From Bacteroidales bacterium UBA3834 (GTDB taxonomy: Bacteria > Bacteroidota > Bacteroidia > Bacteroidales > P3), in the NCBI GenBank assembly GCA_002392965.1, contig DGIA01000032.1, forward strand, positions 1-39,342: a stretch of DNA of 39,342 nucleotides, given 5' to 3'. Under the pieces are notes generated by a model. It had not been told where the DNA came from and did not search any database. It worked only from the letters and a program-made list of their open reading frames with translations. Positions 7,935 to 17,167 of this stretch are shown piece by piece; the stretch's first letter is position 1, and every line of letters starts with the position of its first letter. The position numbers and the translations under genes were made by a program.

Positions 7935-9503
7935 ATGGAAAAGGAACGAACGGAGATATCGGAAGAATCAATAAAAAATCTGATTGCCAACACTGGCAAT
8001 CACATAAAACTTCATGGACAAGCAATAGAAACAATCGTCTCCTTGTACAATCTTTGCAATAGTCGGCTGAAAGATCCACAAATGGCAGATAATGAACACC
8101 TGCTTAAATTTAAGGCACTGTTGGAAGTGATTTTGACTTATTCGTTTGCTGAGATTGAATTGTCCGCTCTTTTCCGTGCAGACCTCATAGTGCGAGATGA
8201 CACCCTTTACCGAAGAACGGTACTCCTTCAATCGTTCCGAGTGATATCCGAATCCACCAAGGCGCTTTTCGGATTTGGCAAGGATAAGAAAAACGCATTT
8301 TGGAACAAATTGGTTACATTATTTGACCTTTCTCAATATGCAACGGAAGTTGATGAAATCCGAGTCGGTGTGAAAAGTCTGTCTGCAGGAGTAATAAACA
8401 AAGGCAATCGTGATATTGCCAGTCATTATAGTTGGGATGCCGTGTCAGTGGCTGATACCTATTGTAGTATTAAAGATGAAGATTTGATTTGTCAGAATCT
8501 GAACAAATATGGTTATGTCATCGAACGTGTGTCGAAAATCTCCGATATGCTTCTTTGCTCTTTTCTTAATTCCATTGAGCATCTTCAGAACAACTTAACC
8601 GACACTGCTGCCGTTTGTCCCAATTTTGCCAAGTTGATACCGACAGAACTGGTTTGGAAATTTGAAAAACCACTATTCAAACCTAATCTTGTTAATGTAA
8701 TCAAGTCTTCATATAAGTACAATACACGACAACTTGAGGAATGTGTGGGCAAGTGCCGTGGCTACCAGAGGTTGGCAGCATTGGATGAGATGACGGGAAT
8801 AACCATAAAAGACTCAGAAGTGTTTTTATGTTATTCGAAAATAATGAATTCTGTCGGTCTATTACTCTTTATGATGAATGATGCTTTGGCTGCTGCGGTT
8901 GCATGCGCTGACTCGGTGTCGTTCTGGGAGAGCCGGATAAACCTTAAGCGACTATACGTCTCTGCATATGAAGCTCTTGACAAAGTAGTCGGATTTTCTG
9001 ACGACAGCAAGGACAAATGCCTGTTTCACTTGGTAAATCAAATAATTAACGATTTGCCGGTATCATTAAAAGAGCAATATAAATCCTTAAAAAAGGACAC
9101 GGATACAATTGTAATAAAATATGGTTTTAATCAAATGAACCGCAGGAACTCTTTTGTCCACTACCGTTCAAAGAAAACAATTTGGTTGGTGCGTACATAC
9201 GGTGAGCTGATGACCATTTCAATTCCTGACGCATTGTGTAAAGTTATAGAATTGAAAAAGTTGTCAACGAAGATTCTGTATTTCATAAATTCCTTTTCAA
9301 GTTCCTTTGCGATTCTTCAAGAAATAAAATTCAAGGAAAATGTCAATCAGATGTTTCAACCATTACGGCTTGTCGTTGAAAAGTGCCCAAACAAAGAATC
9401 CAAGGAAATAGTTCTGAAAATGTTAGAGGACTTTCAAAAAAACATAGTGAATTTGTCTCCGGTTACGAATAAAACGGGGAACAATGGAGAAAACATAATA
9501 TAA
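7935..9503 (+). CDS. Tandem HEPN-domain protein, putative ribonuclease toxin
   Basis: 522 aa from ATG 7935. An in-frame GTG at 7917 is possible, and residue numbers here count from that GTG. HEPN RNases carry the active-site motif R-(polar)-x3-H. Two copies are visible: RDIASH at 165-170 and RNSFVH at 410-415, each followed by Tyr. The segments before them also correspond: a Leu/Arg-rich helix ending in G-F (residues 98-120 and 338-360), then another helix, then the motif. The protein therefore looks like an internal duplication of an all-helical HEPN unit. HEPN proteins usually act as dimers and cleave tRNA or mRNA in toxin-antitoxin and abortive-infection systems; this one could form both halves itself. 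It is one base upstream of a KAP NTPase gene, the probable partner. The family is inferred from motifs only. Confidence 0.75.
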   Translation: MEKERTEISEESIKNLIANTGNHIKLHGQAIETIVSLYNLCNSRLKDPQMADNEHLLKFKALLEVILTYSFAEIELSALFRADLIVRDDTLYRRTVLLQSFRVISESTKALFGFGKDKKNAFWNKLVTLFDLSQYATEVDEIRVGVKSLSAGVINKGNRDIASHYSWDAVSVADTYCSIKDEDLICQNLNKYGYVIERVSKISDMLLCSFLNSIEHLQNNLTDTAAVCPNFAKLIPTELVWKFEKPLFKPNLVNVIKSSYKYNTRQLEECVGKCRGYQRLAALDEMTGITIKDSEVFLCYSKIMNSVGLLLFMMNDALAAAVACADSVSFWESRINLKRLYVSAYEALDKVVGFSDDSKDKCLFHLVNQIINDLPVSLKEQYKSLKKDTDTIVIKYGFNQMNRRNSFVHYRSKKTIWLVRTYGELMTISIPDALCKVIELKKLSTKILYFINSFSSSFAILQEIKFKENVNQMFQPLRLVVEKCPNKESKEIVLKMLEDFQKNIVNLSPVTNKTGNNGENII

Positions 9504-9504
9504 T

Positions 9505-11403
9505 ATGGAAGAAAAGATGATTAGTGGCAATACATTGCTTACCGCCTATTTGAATGAGTATATAAAAATGACCAAGCCTCAATTTGCAGTGATGATTACT
9601 GGCAAATGGGGCTGTGGGAAGACTTACTATATTGATAGTATAATCAGTGAGTGGGAGAAGGACAAAGAAAAAGATGATGACGAAGACTGCATCCAGTTGA
9701 AGCCTGTTTATGTGAGTGTGTATGGTATGAAATCAATCAGCGATGTTGTCCGTCAGATTAAGACCAAGCTTAATCCTGTTCTATATTCCAAAGGGGTAAA
9801 AATTGCCAAGAAGGTCGCACTTACTGCTTTACAGATTCTTGCGAAGTCAAAACTGGATGTTGATGGAGATGGCACCGGAGAAGACTTGAACACCCTGCTT
9901 GATGCAGAGGGTATCCTTGAAATATTCAAAAGCGACTCTTCTTCCATCAAGGGGAATAAGATATTGGTGTTTGATGATTTGGAGCGAGGGCAGATACCTA
10001 TGGACGAGTTCTTCGGTTTTGTAAACAGTATAGTAGAACACTCCAATTCAAAGGTGATTTTGATATGTGATGAGGAAAAACTGAAGGCCTCAACGGAAAA
10101 AGATGATTTAAAGGTTAAGTACAAGGACTTTAAGGAAAAATTAATCGGACAAACATTCTCTCTAGAAGTTGATTATGCTCAAATCGCGGCATCATTTATA
10201 AATTCTTCCAGAGAAAAAGTCCTCACAGACAATCTCAAGTTGATTGTGGACTTGTTTGTGGCTTCAAAGTGTGAAAATTTGAGAATCATAAAACATTGTT
10301 TGTTGGATATTGTAAGACTGCTCAAGCAACTCCCTGACGGGGTGGAGAAGAACGCCAACTATTCGGTTTTCGTAAAGAATGTTGTGGCCTATTTGGTGAT
10401 AACCTCGATTGAAGACCGTTTCGGGAACAAGGATATAGAGGGTTTCCAGAGCTATAATTTTTTGAAAAAGGCGACAGAGGAGGCTAGGATTATTGAAGGC
10501 AAATATTTACCAATATTGGAATATCACAAATTGTATCATTCAACATATTCTATTCCAGTCCACACACTACTCACTTTTGTCCGGACAGGTTTCCTTTATG
10601 CACCAGAAAGGGTTGTGGCAGGAAGCAGATTGTTGATGTCTAGAAGCTTGACAAACTGGGAAAAACTGTGGCGTTACACATCACTCTCTAATGACGACTT
10701 CTTGGATCTCCTGAGGTCTGAAAAAGAAAGATTTTATAAAAAGGAGCTGGAATATGCTTTTGAAGTGGCACATGTGGCAGGAATACTGCTTTCGTTGGAG
10801 AAACGGGGGGTGGTAAAATTAAGCAGAAAGTATATTGTTGGCATCGCTAAAAAGAACATCGCCCAAATCCATAAATTGTATCCAACAGATATCACTCGAT
10901 TGGCAATGGATGACCATGGTTATGATTTCCGTGACTCTGACTCGTCCGAAATGAATGAAATCTTTGCTTTGGCATCGTCGCTTATGCAGAAACAAGAAAA
11001 AGATAGTGAGGAAGAGTATATTGTCAAAGCATGGGATCAACTTAAAGCGGGGATGACCGTCAGCGAAATTGAAGCCTTGTTTGACCAAACAACGCCAACC
11101 CGTCGTTGCAGTTATTCCATGATGAATATATTCACTCAGGTGAATCCCCAAAATATGGCCGAGAAGATTGTTTCTTTACCTAATGCAACAAAAGATGAAT
11201 TCGCTTGTTTTCTAGTAGATAGATATTATCTTAAAGGCGCGGGAATAAATGGAACGATATCAACTGAAATGAAAAACGACAAGGAATCTTTGAAAAAGAT
11301 ATCTGACCATTTAAAGTCTAAAGCAAAACGGCTTAAACTTATTGATAAAGAGCAAACTTTGCTGATTGCCTCAAAAATGGACGAAGCCGTTGGCAAAATG
11401 TGA
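9505..11403 (+). CDS. KAP-family P-loop NTPase
   Basis: 632 aa. The Walker A motif GKWGCGKT is at residues 33-40, and Walker B (ILVFDDLER) at 153-161 with the adjacent Asp pair typical of KAP NTPases. Many KAP proteins carry transmembrane helices between Walker A and B. Here that region (about 90-150) has only a mildly hydrophobic helix (about 98-113) and an acidic stretch, so the protein looks cytosolic. The C-terminal 350 residues are helical and unassigned. The gene begins one base after the stop of the HEPN gene, a coupling that suggests a two-component system in which the NTPase senses a trigger and the HEPN protein cuts RNA. That mechanism is inference. No terminator-like hairpin is clear after the stop. 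Confidence 0.85.
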   Translation: MEEKMISGNTLLTAYLNEYIKMTKPQFAVMITGKWGCGKTYYIDSIISEWEKDKEKDDDEDCIQLKPVYVSVYGMKSISDVVRQIKTKLNPVLYSKGVKIAKKVALTALQILAKSKLDVDGDGTGEDLNTLLDAEGILEIFKSDSSSIKGNKILVFDDLERGQIPMDEFFGFVNSIVEHSNSKVILICDEEKLKASTEKDDLKVKYKDFKEKLIGQTFSLEVDYAQIAASFINSSREKVLTDNLKLIVDLFVASKCENLRIIKHCLLDIVRLLKQLPDGVEKNANYSVFVKNVVAYLVITSIEDRFGNKDIEGFQSYNFLKKATEEARIIEGKYLPILEYHKLYHSTYSIPVHTLLTFVRTGFLYAPERVVAGSRLLMSRSLTNWEKLWRYTSLSNDDFLDLLRSEKERFYKKELEYAFEVAHVAGILLSLEKRGVVKLSRKYIVGIAKKNIAQIHKLYPTDITRLAMDDHGYDFRDSDSSEMNEIFALASSLMQKQEKDSEEEYIVKAWDQLKAGMTVSEIEALFDQTTPTRRCSYSMMNIFTQVNPQNMAEKIVSLPNATKDEFACFLVDRYYLKGAGINGTISTEMKNDKESLKKISDHLKSKAKRLKLIDKEQTLLIASKMDEAVGKM

Positions 11404-11667
11404 TATTCGCAGTCGGTAGTGATTTCAAGTAATATGAGTAGTGATTTATAGGTTATGGAACAGTAGGTTGTATTCCATCCTTCATCCTTTTTTGAATAAT
11501 ATCCAACGTTTATCTGCCGTAAATCACAACGATTCAGCGGCCTCCCTCTGATTTGTTTCTGACTCTTGGGGGTGTCTGAATCTGGTGTCGGTTCGTTTTT
11601 TTTGTAATCATCGGATTTCGTCCAAAACGCAATGATTCAAAATGACTTATATGTCGATTATTGCCTG
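11404..11667. other. Junction between the defence cargo and the phage late genes
   Basis: This spacer marks the change from A+T-rich cargo to more balanced phage codon use. It contains a T-run near 11,599 without a convincing stem and no supported gene. Head and tape-measure genes that would normally precede the next gene are absent here, so a deletion or insertion endpoint probably lies in this stretch. Confidence 0.5.
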
Positions 11668-11675
11668 TACTTTTG
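11668..11675 (+). promoter_or_regulatory. -7 element of a promoter for the tail cassette
   Basis: TACTTTTG matches TAnnTTTG exactly, but the -33 region has no clear TTTG. The predicted start near 11,682 lies 15 nt before ATG 11697 and downstream of the alternative TTG at 11661. This supports ATG 11697 as the true start. Confidence 0.45.
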
Positions 11676-11696
11676 CATTCCGAAACGAGAAAGTAC

Positions 11697-12614
11697 ATGC
11701 AAGACCGCCTATACATAGATGATATCGATGCCTTTGTTGCCTGGGGAGTCTACCTTCAGGACGGCAGTGGCAGGCAAATCGTGCAGATGCCCCCGATGAA
11801 GGCCGTGGACACCACGGAATGGGCAGAATATGACGGCCTAGAGGCAGACCTCTCGAACCCGGTCCTCGACGCTCGGCAGATCCGTCTTGACTTCCATCTC
11901 ACCGACATCACGGGAGCCGACATCTTCTATGATACACTGACGGCCAGCGTCTACCACGACTTCCGATTTCCACGCATCAACAAGACCTACCGTCTGCGTC
12001 TCTCCAGTTGTGGCGGCATAAGCCTCTATATAAGGCACGGCATCCTTACGCTCACCTTCTCCGAAGACATGTGTGTCGTGCCGCCTGCCATACCCTCCGC
12101 CATAAACATTGTCCCCAGTGATGGCTATCGTCTGGACAACCGAGACTTTGCACGGTATGGGTGCCGTGTTATCGAGGGCAGCGAGGCGCAGGTCAGGCGG
12201 TGGGCTGACATCCGTCAGAGGGTGAAGCACAACTCCAGATACAGCGTCGGTGTCACCTACGACGTGAACGGCGCCATAAGACTCAAGAACCGCGACCTTA
12301 CCATCAACCTACACCTTCATACCTCCAATGTTGGCATCTTCTGGCAGCATTGGAACGCCCTCTTCTCCTCCCTGACGGAGGCTGGGGAGCATTCCTTGTC
12401 GGCTTTCGGGATGGCCTTCTCGTGCTACTACAAGAGCAGCAGCACCAAGGTGTTTCGGGTCACTGACAGCGGCGAAATATGGTGCGACTTCTCGATTACG
12501 CTCTGCGTACTCTCCTACGGACAAGCCGAGGACGTTCAGGCTGTCAGGGTCTTGGCTGCGCCTGACGGAAGGCTTTTGAGGGACAGCTCCAATAGGGTGA
12601 TAATAATAGGCTAA
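11697..12614 (+). CDS. Phage tail protein, distal-tail-like
   Basis: 305 aa from ATG 11697 (starts MQDRLYIDDIDAFVAWGVYL). The opening pattern, a short strand with 'I-D-x-I-D-A-F', then a Gly-rich turn and a Pro-rich 'MPPMKAVDTTEW' segment, is one I associate with the structural protein preceding the large tail-tip protein in Bacteroidota prophages. The rest is beta-rich. By position it would be the baseplate or distal-tail adaptor. It is the first gene of the late-gene run and lies right after the junction, with no tape-measure gene before it. The frame is intact. Confidence 0.6.
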   Translation: MQDRLYIDDIDAFVAWGVYLQDGSGRQIVQMPPMKAVDTTEWAEYDGLEADLSNPVLDARQIRLDFHLTDITGADIFYDTLTASVYHDFRFPRINKTYRLRLSSCGGISLYIRHGILTLTFSEDMCVVPPAIPSAINIVPSDGYRLDNRDFARYGCRVIEGSEAQVRRWADIRQRVKHNSRYSVGVTYDVNGAIRLKNRDLTINLHLHTSNVGIFWQHWNALFSSLTEAGEHSLSAFGMAFSCYYKSSSTKVFRVTDSGEIWCDFSITLCVLSYGQAEDVQAVRVLAAPDGRLLRDSSNRVIIIG

Positions 12615-12633
12615 CGACAATACAACAGGCGAC

Positions 12634-13113
12634 ATGATAACAGACATCGAGATAGTAAACCTTGCTGACTTGCCGCAGCAGACAGGAACCGACTTCGAGA
12701 TGGTGGGGCGCAACTCCAATACGGGTGAGGCTGTGCGCATCTCCCTGCCGAGGATAGCGGATTATCTTCTGGAAAACTCCTATATCCCCTACAACAAAAC
12801 CACAACTATCTCGGCTTCCGGCGGCTCAGTGTCGTTGAACTCCCTTGTCAATGGCTCGTTCTTCAGTGTCAGCGGATTTGTGAGCAAAATAACTGTGCCG
12901 GATATGGCTGACCACACATGTTTCCGCATTCTCTTTTCCGCCGCAGCTGACAGCGTGTTGGTGGTCAGTGAGAAGCAACTGGCTGTTTGTAACCTGCTCC
13001 CGATAGGGCAGACGAAGTTTACATACATTCCGAGAGCACAGTACATGATGGAGATTCATCGACGAGGGGACATCCTGTATGTCAGCGCTCAGAATGTTGG
13101 AATACAATCATGA
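12634..13113 (+). CDS. Small phage structural protein, unknown
   Basis: 159 aa, no signal or membrane helix. The N-terminal 45 residues (DIEIVNLADLPQQTGTDFEM onwards) resemble the short attachment segments at the start of Bacteroidota phage tail proteins. The remaining 100 residues are predicted beta-strand rich with few charges, like a small receptor-binding or decoration domain. It lies 19 nt after the distal-tail-like gene and 6 nt before the large tail-tip gene. A structural role is inferred from this context; I do not recognise the family. Confidence 0.6.
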   Translation: MITDIEIVNLADLPQQTGTDFEMVGRNSNTGEAVRISLPRIADYLLENSYIPYNKTTTISASGGSVSLNSLVNGSFFSVSGFVSKITVPDMADHTCFRILFSAAADSVLVVSEKQLAVCNLLPIGQTKFTYIPRAQYMMEIHRRGDILYVSAQNVGIQS

Positions 13114-13119
13114 CGGACG

Positions 13120-15423
13120 ATGGTGAAGATATACAGACAGAACGGAAGCGTCCTCAAGGAAATAGAGGTGAACGACGATAGTTGCCGTAATGCGGAACTG
13201 ATGGGCTATGATATGCTTATGTTGCGCTTTACCTTGACGGAAAGCGTTGCATTCCCTCTGTGTTCTTATTGCGATTTCGAAGGCAGGCGTTACCGTCTGT
13301 TCAAGGCTCCCGAAGTCACTAAGAAAGACGAGCGCCAATACGACTACGTGATGCCGATGTATACCGATGAGTTCCTGCTGCATACCACTATGCTGCGCAA
13401 TAGTGTGGACTACAGATTGAAATTTCCCTACACAGCAACCGCCAGAGAGCATCTTGAGATGATTGTCTTCTGCCTCAACCTTGCCGACAGCGAGGGTGGA
13501 TGGGCTGTGGATTACTGCAAAACCGAAGGTATGGTGTTGGATGCAACTGGAGCGTACACCGGTAGAGATGGACAGAAGTATGCCGACCGAGGGGAAATGA
13601 AGACTGTGAGCTTCGAGTTCGCCTACTGTATCGATGCCATGGGTGCTGTGGCCGATGCCTTCGCTACCGAATATGAGGCAGATACGTGGATTGAGAACGG
13701 TGTGGTTAAAAAATATGTCTCTCTGCACCGTGTTGAATACAATAGAGACACTCCGTTGGAGATGCGCTATGGCCGTGACAAAGGTTTTGTCAGTGGCATC
13801 GTGCGTCGTAACGACAGCGACATACCTCCCGTGGACAGGCTCTATATCCAAGGTGGTGAACAGAATATCCCGGAACATTATGGCCAGACCGCCACCGTCA
13901 ATGCCAATACCACCACCTACAGCGGAGAGCGCAGTAACACGCTGCTGTTGCCTAGGAATGTGGCCTGCTTCTATCATGGAGGGACTTTCTTTTTCAGTAA
14001 AAATCCTACTATCCGCTATGCCAGCGACGGTACGCCCTACATCCTCGCGAAGGACTACCGCGACATGGAGACCAATCTCCCCATCTATGAGGTGCTATAT
14101 GATGACAAGGGCAACAACATTGGCACGATGCTTCTTATGGTGCCGACTCCGTGCTTTCTTGTTTCTTCCGACGGCCGCAGCCTTCAGCGGGTACGCCACA
14201 CCTACTACGACCCCGACTATAGTCCCCGTGCCACCACAGTGGAGGCCGTCTATGATGCCTCGGAGATATACCCTATGCGTGTGGGTGGCGTGAACGCTGT
14301 ACGTAAGGTCAATGCCAGCGGTGTGCAGCTCACGCAGGGACAGATAAACAACGGAGCGGAGGTCTATTATGACATCTGCGACATAGACAGCCCAGATCTC
14401 ACCAATCTCGGTATCTCTGGGGAGACCATGACCGTCATTTTCCAGGACGGTATGCTTGCGGGGAGGGAGTTCGAGATACAGACCGTCGGCGAAGGCGTGA
14501 GTGTCAAACCCAATGTATCTCAGAAGACCGTCTATAATTCCAATAATGAGGCTGTGCAGGCTTGGTGTATACCGCTATGTCAGTCCGACCATGATGGGGT
14601 GGTCATGCCAAAGGAACCCTTTGTGCCTGCTGTTGGCGACCATTATGTTGTGTTCCATTGCCAGCTGCCCGACGAGTATGTCTACGGAATCGCTTATGGG
14701 GCGGAGTACCGTGCCTTGCGCGAGATGACGGACTGGCTCTACCGCCACGGAGTCAACACTTACACCTTCACGGGCACGGTGGATGGCATGTGGGCGAAAC
14801 GCCATTGGGGGGAGGTTGAGCCTTTTATGGATCTTGGTCAACATATAAAGGTTATGGATTTGCAGCTCTTTGGCTACAGAGGTCTTGTGTTGAGGGTTAC
14901 TGGGATTAAGCAGTACCTCGGCAATCCTCATGCCCCTGAACTCACTCTCTCCAATGCAGTGGTGTTGAAGTTCGACTGGACGAAGCATCTTTCAAAGACT
15001 GTCGAGGAGGTGCGGCTTCGCCCACGTTATGTGCGCCCGAGCCCCTACATTTTTCCGCATTTTGACCCTGCATCGCGTGTCTATAGATTGAGCGACGAGG
15101 AAATAAGGGGCGTTCAGCTGGTGTCGGTTGCACGTGTTGCCGATTTAGAGGGGAAGCGAGTCGTTGATAGGAACAAAATCAACGAGATGATTTCCACACT
15201 CTACTCCGCCAATGAAGTGTTTCTGAACATACAGGACGAGTTCAACAAGCTTCGCAGCACTCTTCTTCAAAGACAACTCATCAATCAGAAGACCGACCTG
15301 GTAACGGTGAACGAACTCGGCTTGCAGCAATGCACCATAGACCCAAGGACGGGGCAAGGCCAATGCGTGGCATCGCTGGCCTCGATAGGAGTGCCGGACT
15401 TACTGCCGGTAGAGACCCCGTGA
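13120..15423 (+). CDS. Large phage tail-tip / hub protein
   Basis: 767 aa and the largest gene of the phage run. The first 400 residues are beta-rich with Asp/Gly/Tyr turns, as in tail hub (Tal/gp27-like) proteins that cap the tail tube and carry fibres. The C-terminal 90 residues become helical and coiled-coil-like (NKINEMISTLYSANEVFLNI and following), probably the attachment point for downstream fibre proteins. No peptidase or lysozyme motif is apparent. The position, after the distal-tail-like gene and before a string of fibre-like genes, fits siphovirus organisation. The assignment rests on size, composition and gene order rather than on a recognised motif. Confidence 0.6.
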   Translation: MVKIYRQNGSVLKEIEVNDDSCRNAELMGYDMLMLRFTLTESVAFPLCSYCDFEGRRYRLFKAPEVTKKDERQYDYVMPMYTDEFLLHTTMLRNSVDYRLKFPYTATAREHLEMIVFCLNLADSEGGWAVDYCKTEGMVLDATGAYTGRDGQKYADRGEMKTVSFEFAYCIDAMGAVADAFATEYEADTWIENGVVKKYVSLHRVEYNRDTPLEMRYGRDKGFVSGIVRRNDSDIPPVDRLYIQGGEQNIPEHYGQTATVNANTTTYSGERSNTLLLPRNVACFYHGGTFFFSKNPTIRYASDGTPYILAKDYRDMETNLPIYEVLYDDKGNNIGTMLLMVPTPCFLVSSDGRSLQRVRHTYYDPDYSPRATTVEAVYDASEIYPMRVGGVNAVRKVNASGVQLTQGQINNGAEVYYDICDIDSPDLTNLGISGETMTVIFQDGMLAGREFEIQTVGEGVSVKPNVSQKTVYNSNNEAVQAWCIPLCQSDHDGVVMPKEPFVPAVGDHYVVFHCQLPDEYVYGIAYGAEYRALREMTDWLYRHGVNTYTFTGTVDGMWAKRHWGEVEPFMDLGQHIKVMDLQLFGYRGLVLRVTGIKQYLGNPHAPELTLSNAVVLKFDWTKHLSKTVEEVRLRPRYVRPSPYIFPHFDPASRVYRLSDEEIRGVQLVSVARVADLEGKRVVDRNKINEMISTLYSANEVFLNIQDEFNKLRSTLLQRQLINQKTDLVTVNELGLQQCTIDPRTGQGQCVASLASIGVPDLLPVETP

Positions 15424-15458
15424 CGACAATAGGTAATACATATAATATTATATAGAAT

Positions 15459-15746
15459 ATGGCAGATTTCCAATACACCAGAGTGCTATCCCACGGAAGG
15501 ATAGAGAGCCTCGCCAGAGGCTACAAGACTGAATATCCGTTCAGTATTTATATACGCCCGAAGGAGGGCGTGGAGTACCCCGATGATATGCTCGTCCGCT
15601 GCCGCTGCATGTGCGACAAGGAGATGAGTGACCTCCCAGTTGCCGTGGGTGACTGGACGACTGCGGCCATAATGGAACTCGCCCCCGACGCTATACCGCT
15701 CGACAAGTACGATGTCTACTGGGGAGCAGGAAACCCTAAATTCTAA
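15459..15746 (+). CDS. Small phage protein, unknown
   Basis: 95 aa, ATG 15459. Acidic, with a Cys-x-Cys-x-Cys stretch (RCRCMCDKE at about 47-55) that could bind metal or be incidental. No membrane helix. It lies between the tail-tip protein and the next small gene with a 6-nt gap, so it is translated as part of the tail operon. I do not recognise it. Confidence 0.6.
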   Translation: MADFQYTRVLSHGRIESLARGYKTEYPFSIYIRPKEGVEYPDDMLVRCRCMCDKEMSDLPVAVGDWTTAAIMELAPDAIPLDKYDVYWGAGNPKF

Positions 15747-15752
15747 CGCGCT

Positions 15753-16094
15753 ATGGGACTGAATATAGGAAGCGGAAGGAAAGGACGGATGTCGGGCGAT
15801 GTGCGCGCCCTGCTCAACAACTACGCCACCAAGCGGTATGTAGACGAGCGTGTGGGAGCCGCTGGCGGCAAGTCGGTACTCACCGAGGAAAGCCGCGACG
15901 GTGGTGAATGGCGCAGCCGCGAGAAGTTCGTGGCAGGCAGCAGCGTGGTCTTCATCAACGGTGTGCGCTACTGGGGCGGAGGGGATGACTATGAGGAGAT
16001 AGCCGTGGATGAGGGTATCTGCCAAGGCATCGCCATCGACGGCCTCTCCAAGGATGACGAGGTGTATGTGCTGGCCGACATAACAAATGATTAG
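15753..16094 (+). CDS. Small phage structural protein, unknown
   Basis: 113 aa, starting MGLNIGSGRKG. A helical segment (DVRALLNNYATKRYVDERV) precedes a Gly-rich linker and a C-terminal acidic beta-rich module (about residues 60-113). The helix-then-linker design resembles connectors between a tail tip and fibres, where 'ATKRYVDERV'-type helices form trimeric coiled coils. Function is inferred from context only. Confidence 0.55.
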   Translation: MGLNIGSGRKGRMSGDVRALLNNYATKRYVDERVGAAGGKSVLTEESRDGGEWRSREKFVAGSSVVFINGVRYWGGGDDYEEIAVDEGICQGIAIDGLSKDDEVYVLADITND

Positions 16095-16138
16095 AACAAC
16101 GTCAATTAACCGAATCAATAACCAAATTCCGAAAAACG

Positions 16139-17134
16139 ATGAACAAAATCAAAGGAAAACAGATTGAGAGCGTAGACCTCGACCAGGTGCTTATGGAGAG
16201 CGACCTTGTCGTGACCTCCGCTGTGGGTGCCATCACCTCTGCCGACTTCGACAGCGGGAAGACCTACAAGACCATCAGCCGCTTCAAGGCCGACGGGGTG
16301 ACTCCGAAGACCATCCAGGAACTGCTCCAGGAAATCTTCACCAAGGACAACAATCCGACCGTGACCGCACCCTCGGTGTCGCTGTCCACGAAGTATTCCT
16401 CCAAGGCAGGAAGCACCACGCTGGTGGATAAGGCCAGCCTCACCGCCGATGTGTACCGCGAGGTGGGAGAGCAAGTTGTCTTTGCGCCTACCGTGACCTT
16501 CAACCCAGGCTCCTACCAGTTCGGCCCCGCCACGGGCTGCTCCGGCACGACCTCCAGCAAACTGCTGAACAAGGGTGCCGCAACGAATATCGACCCCTCC
16601 ACGGGCAAGACGCTGGAGGATGGTGACTACCTGCAGGTCTCGGCCAACGCCACCTACACCGCCGGTGCCACTCCCAAGACCCAGCTCGGCAACAACGCCA
16701 CCGCGCTGGCCATCGCCGCAGGCACCACGCTCAGCGTGACCTCGAAGAAAGTCACCGCCTACCGTAAGTATTTCTACGGCAGCAGCAACACCTCTGAAAT
16801 CACCTCCGCCAACATCCGCAAGCTTACTGGCAGCACCGCTCCGGCCTCCACGATCCTGCGCTCTGCGGAGAACGATAACTCTCCAAGCCATATCATCACC
16901 GTTCAGGATGGTGACGTGTGCGTCATTGTGGCCGCTCCCAAGGATGCAGTGAAGACCCTCCGCGCCACCCAGCCCGACTCCCTTAACGCTGTCATTGGCT
17001 CTTTCTCCAAGAAGGACGGCTTCTCCGTGGAGGGTGCCAACGGTGCCGAGGCCGTGGCTTATGACGTATGGGTGTGGCAGCCCGCCGAACTCCCCGCAGG
17101 TATGCGTGTGGGTATCCAGTTCCTCAACAAATAA
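16139..17134 (+). CDS. Tail fibre / receptor-binding-like protein A
   Basis: 331 aa, very rich in Thr, Ser, Ala and Gly, with no Cys-rich or catalytic motif except one isolated CS pair. The first nine residues, MNKIKGKQI, share the pattern M-x2-I-x2-K-Q-I with the fibre gene at 18372, suggesting a common docking tag. The body is predicted almost wholly beta, typical of extracellular phage fibres or Ig-like decoration proteins. It belongs to the same late operon. A role in host binding is inferred from composition and position. Confidence 0.55.
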   Translation: MNKIKGKQIESVDLDQVLMESDLVVTSAVGAITSADFDSGKTYKTISRFKADGVTPKTIQELLQEIFTKDNNPTVTAPSVSLSTKYSSKAGSTTLVDKASLTADVYREVGEQVVFAPTVTFNPGSYQFGPATGCSGTTSSKLLNKGAATNIDPSTGKTLEDGDYLQVSANATYTAGATPKTQLGNNATALAIAAGTTLSVTSKKVTAYRKYFYGSSNTSEITSANIRKLTGSTAPASTILRSAENDNSPSHIITVQDGDVCVIVAAPKDAVKTLRATQPDSLNAVIGSFSKKDGFSVEGANGAEAVAYDVWVWQPAELPAGMRVGIQFLNK

Positions 17135-17167
17135 CCCGATGTTTAACCAGTAAAAAGACAAAGAGAT

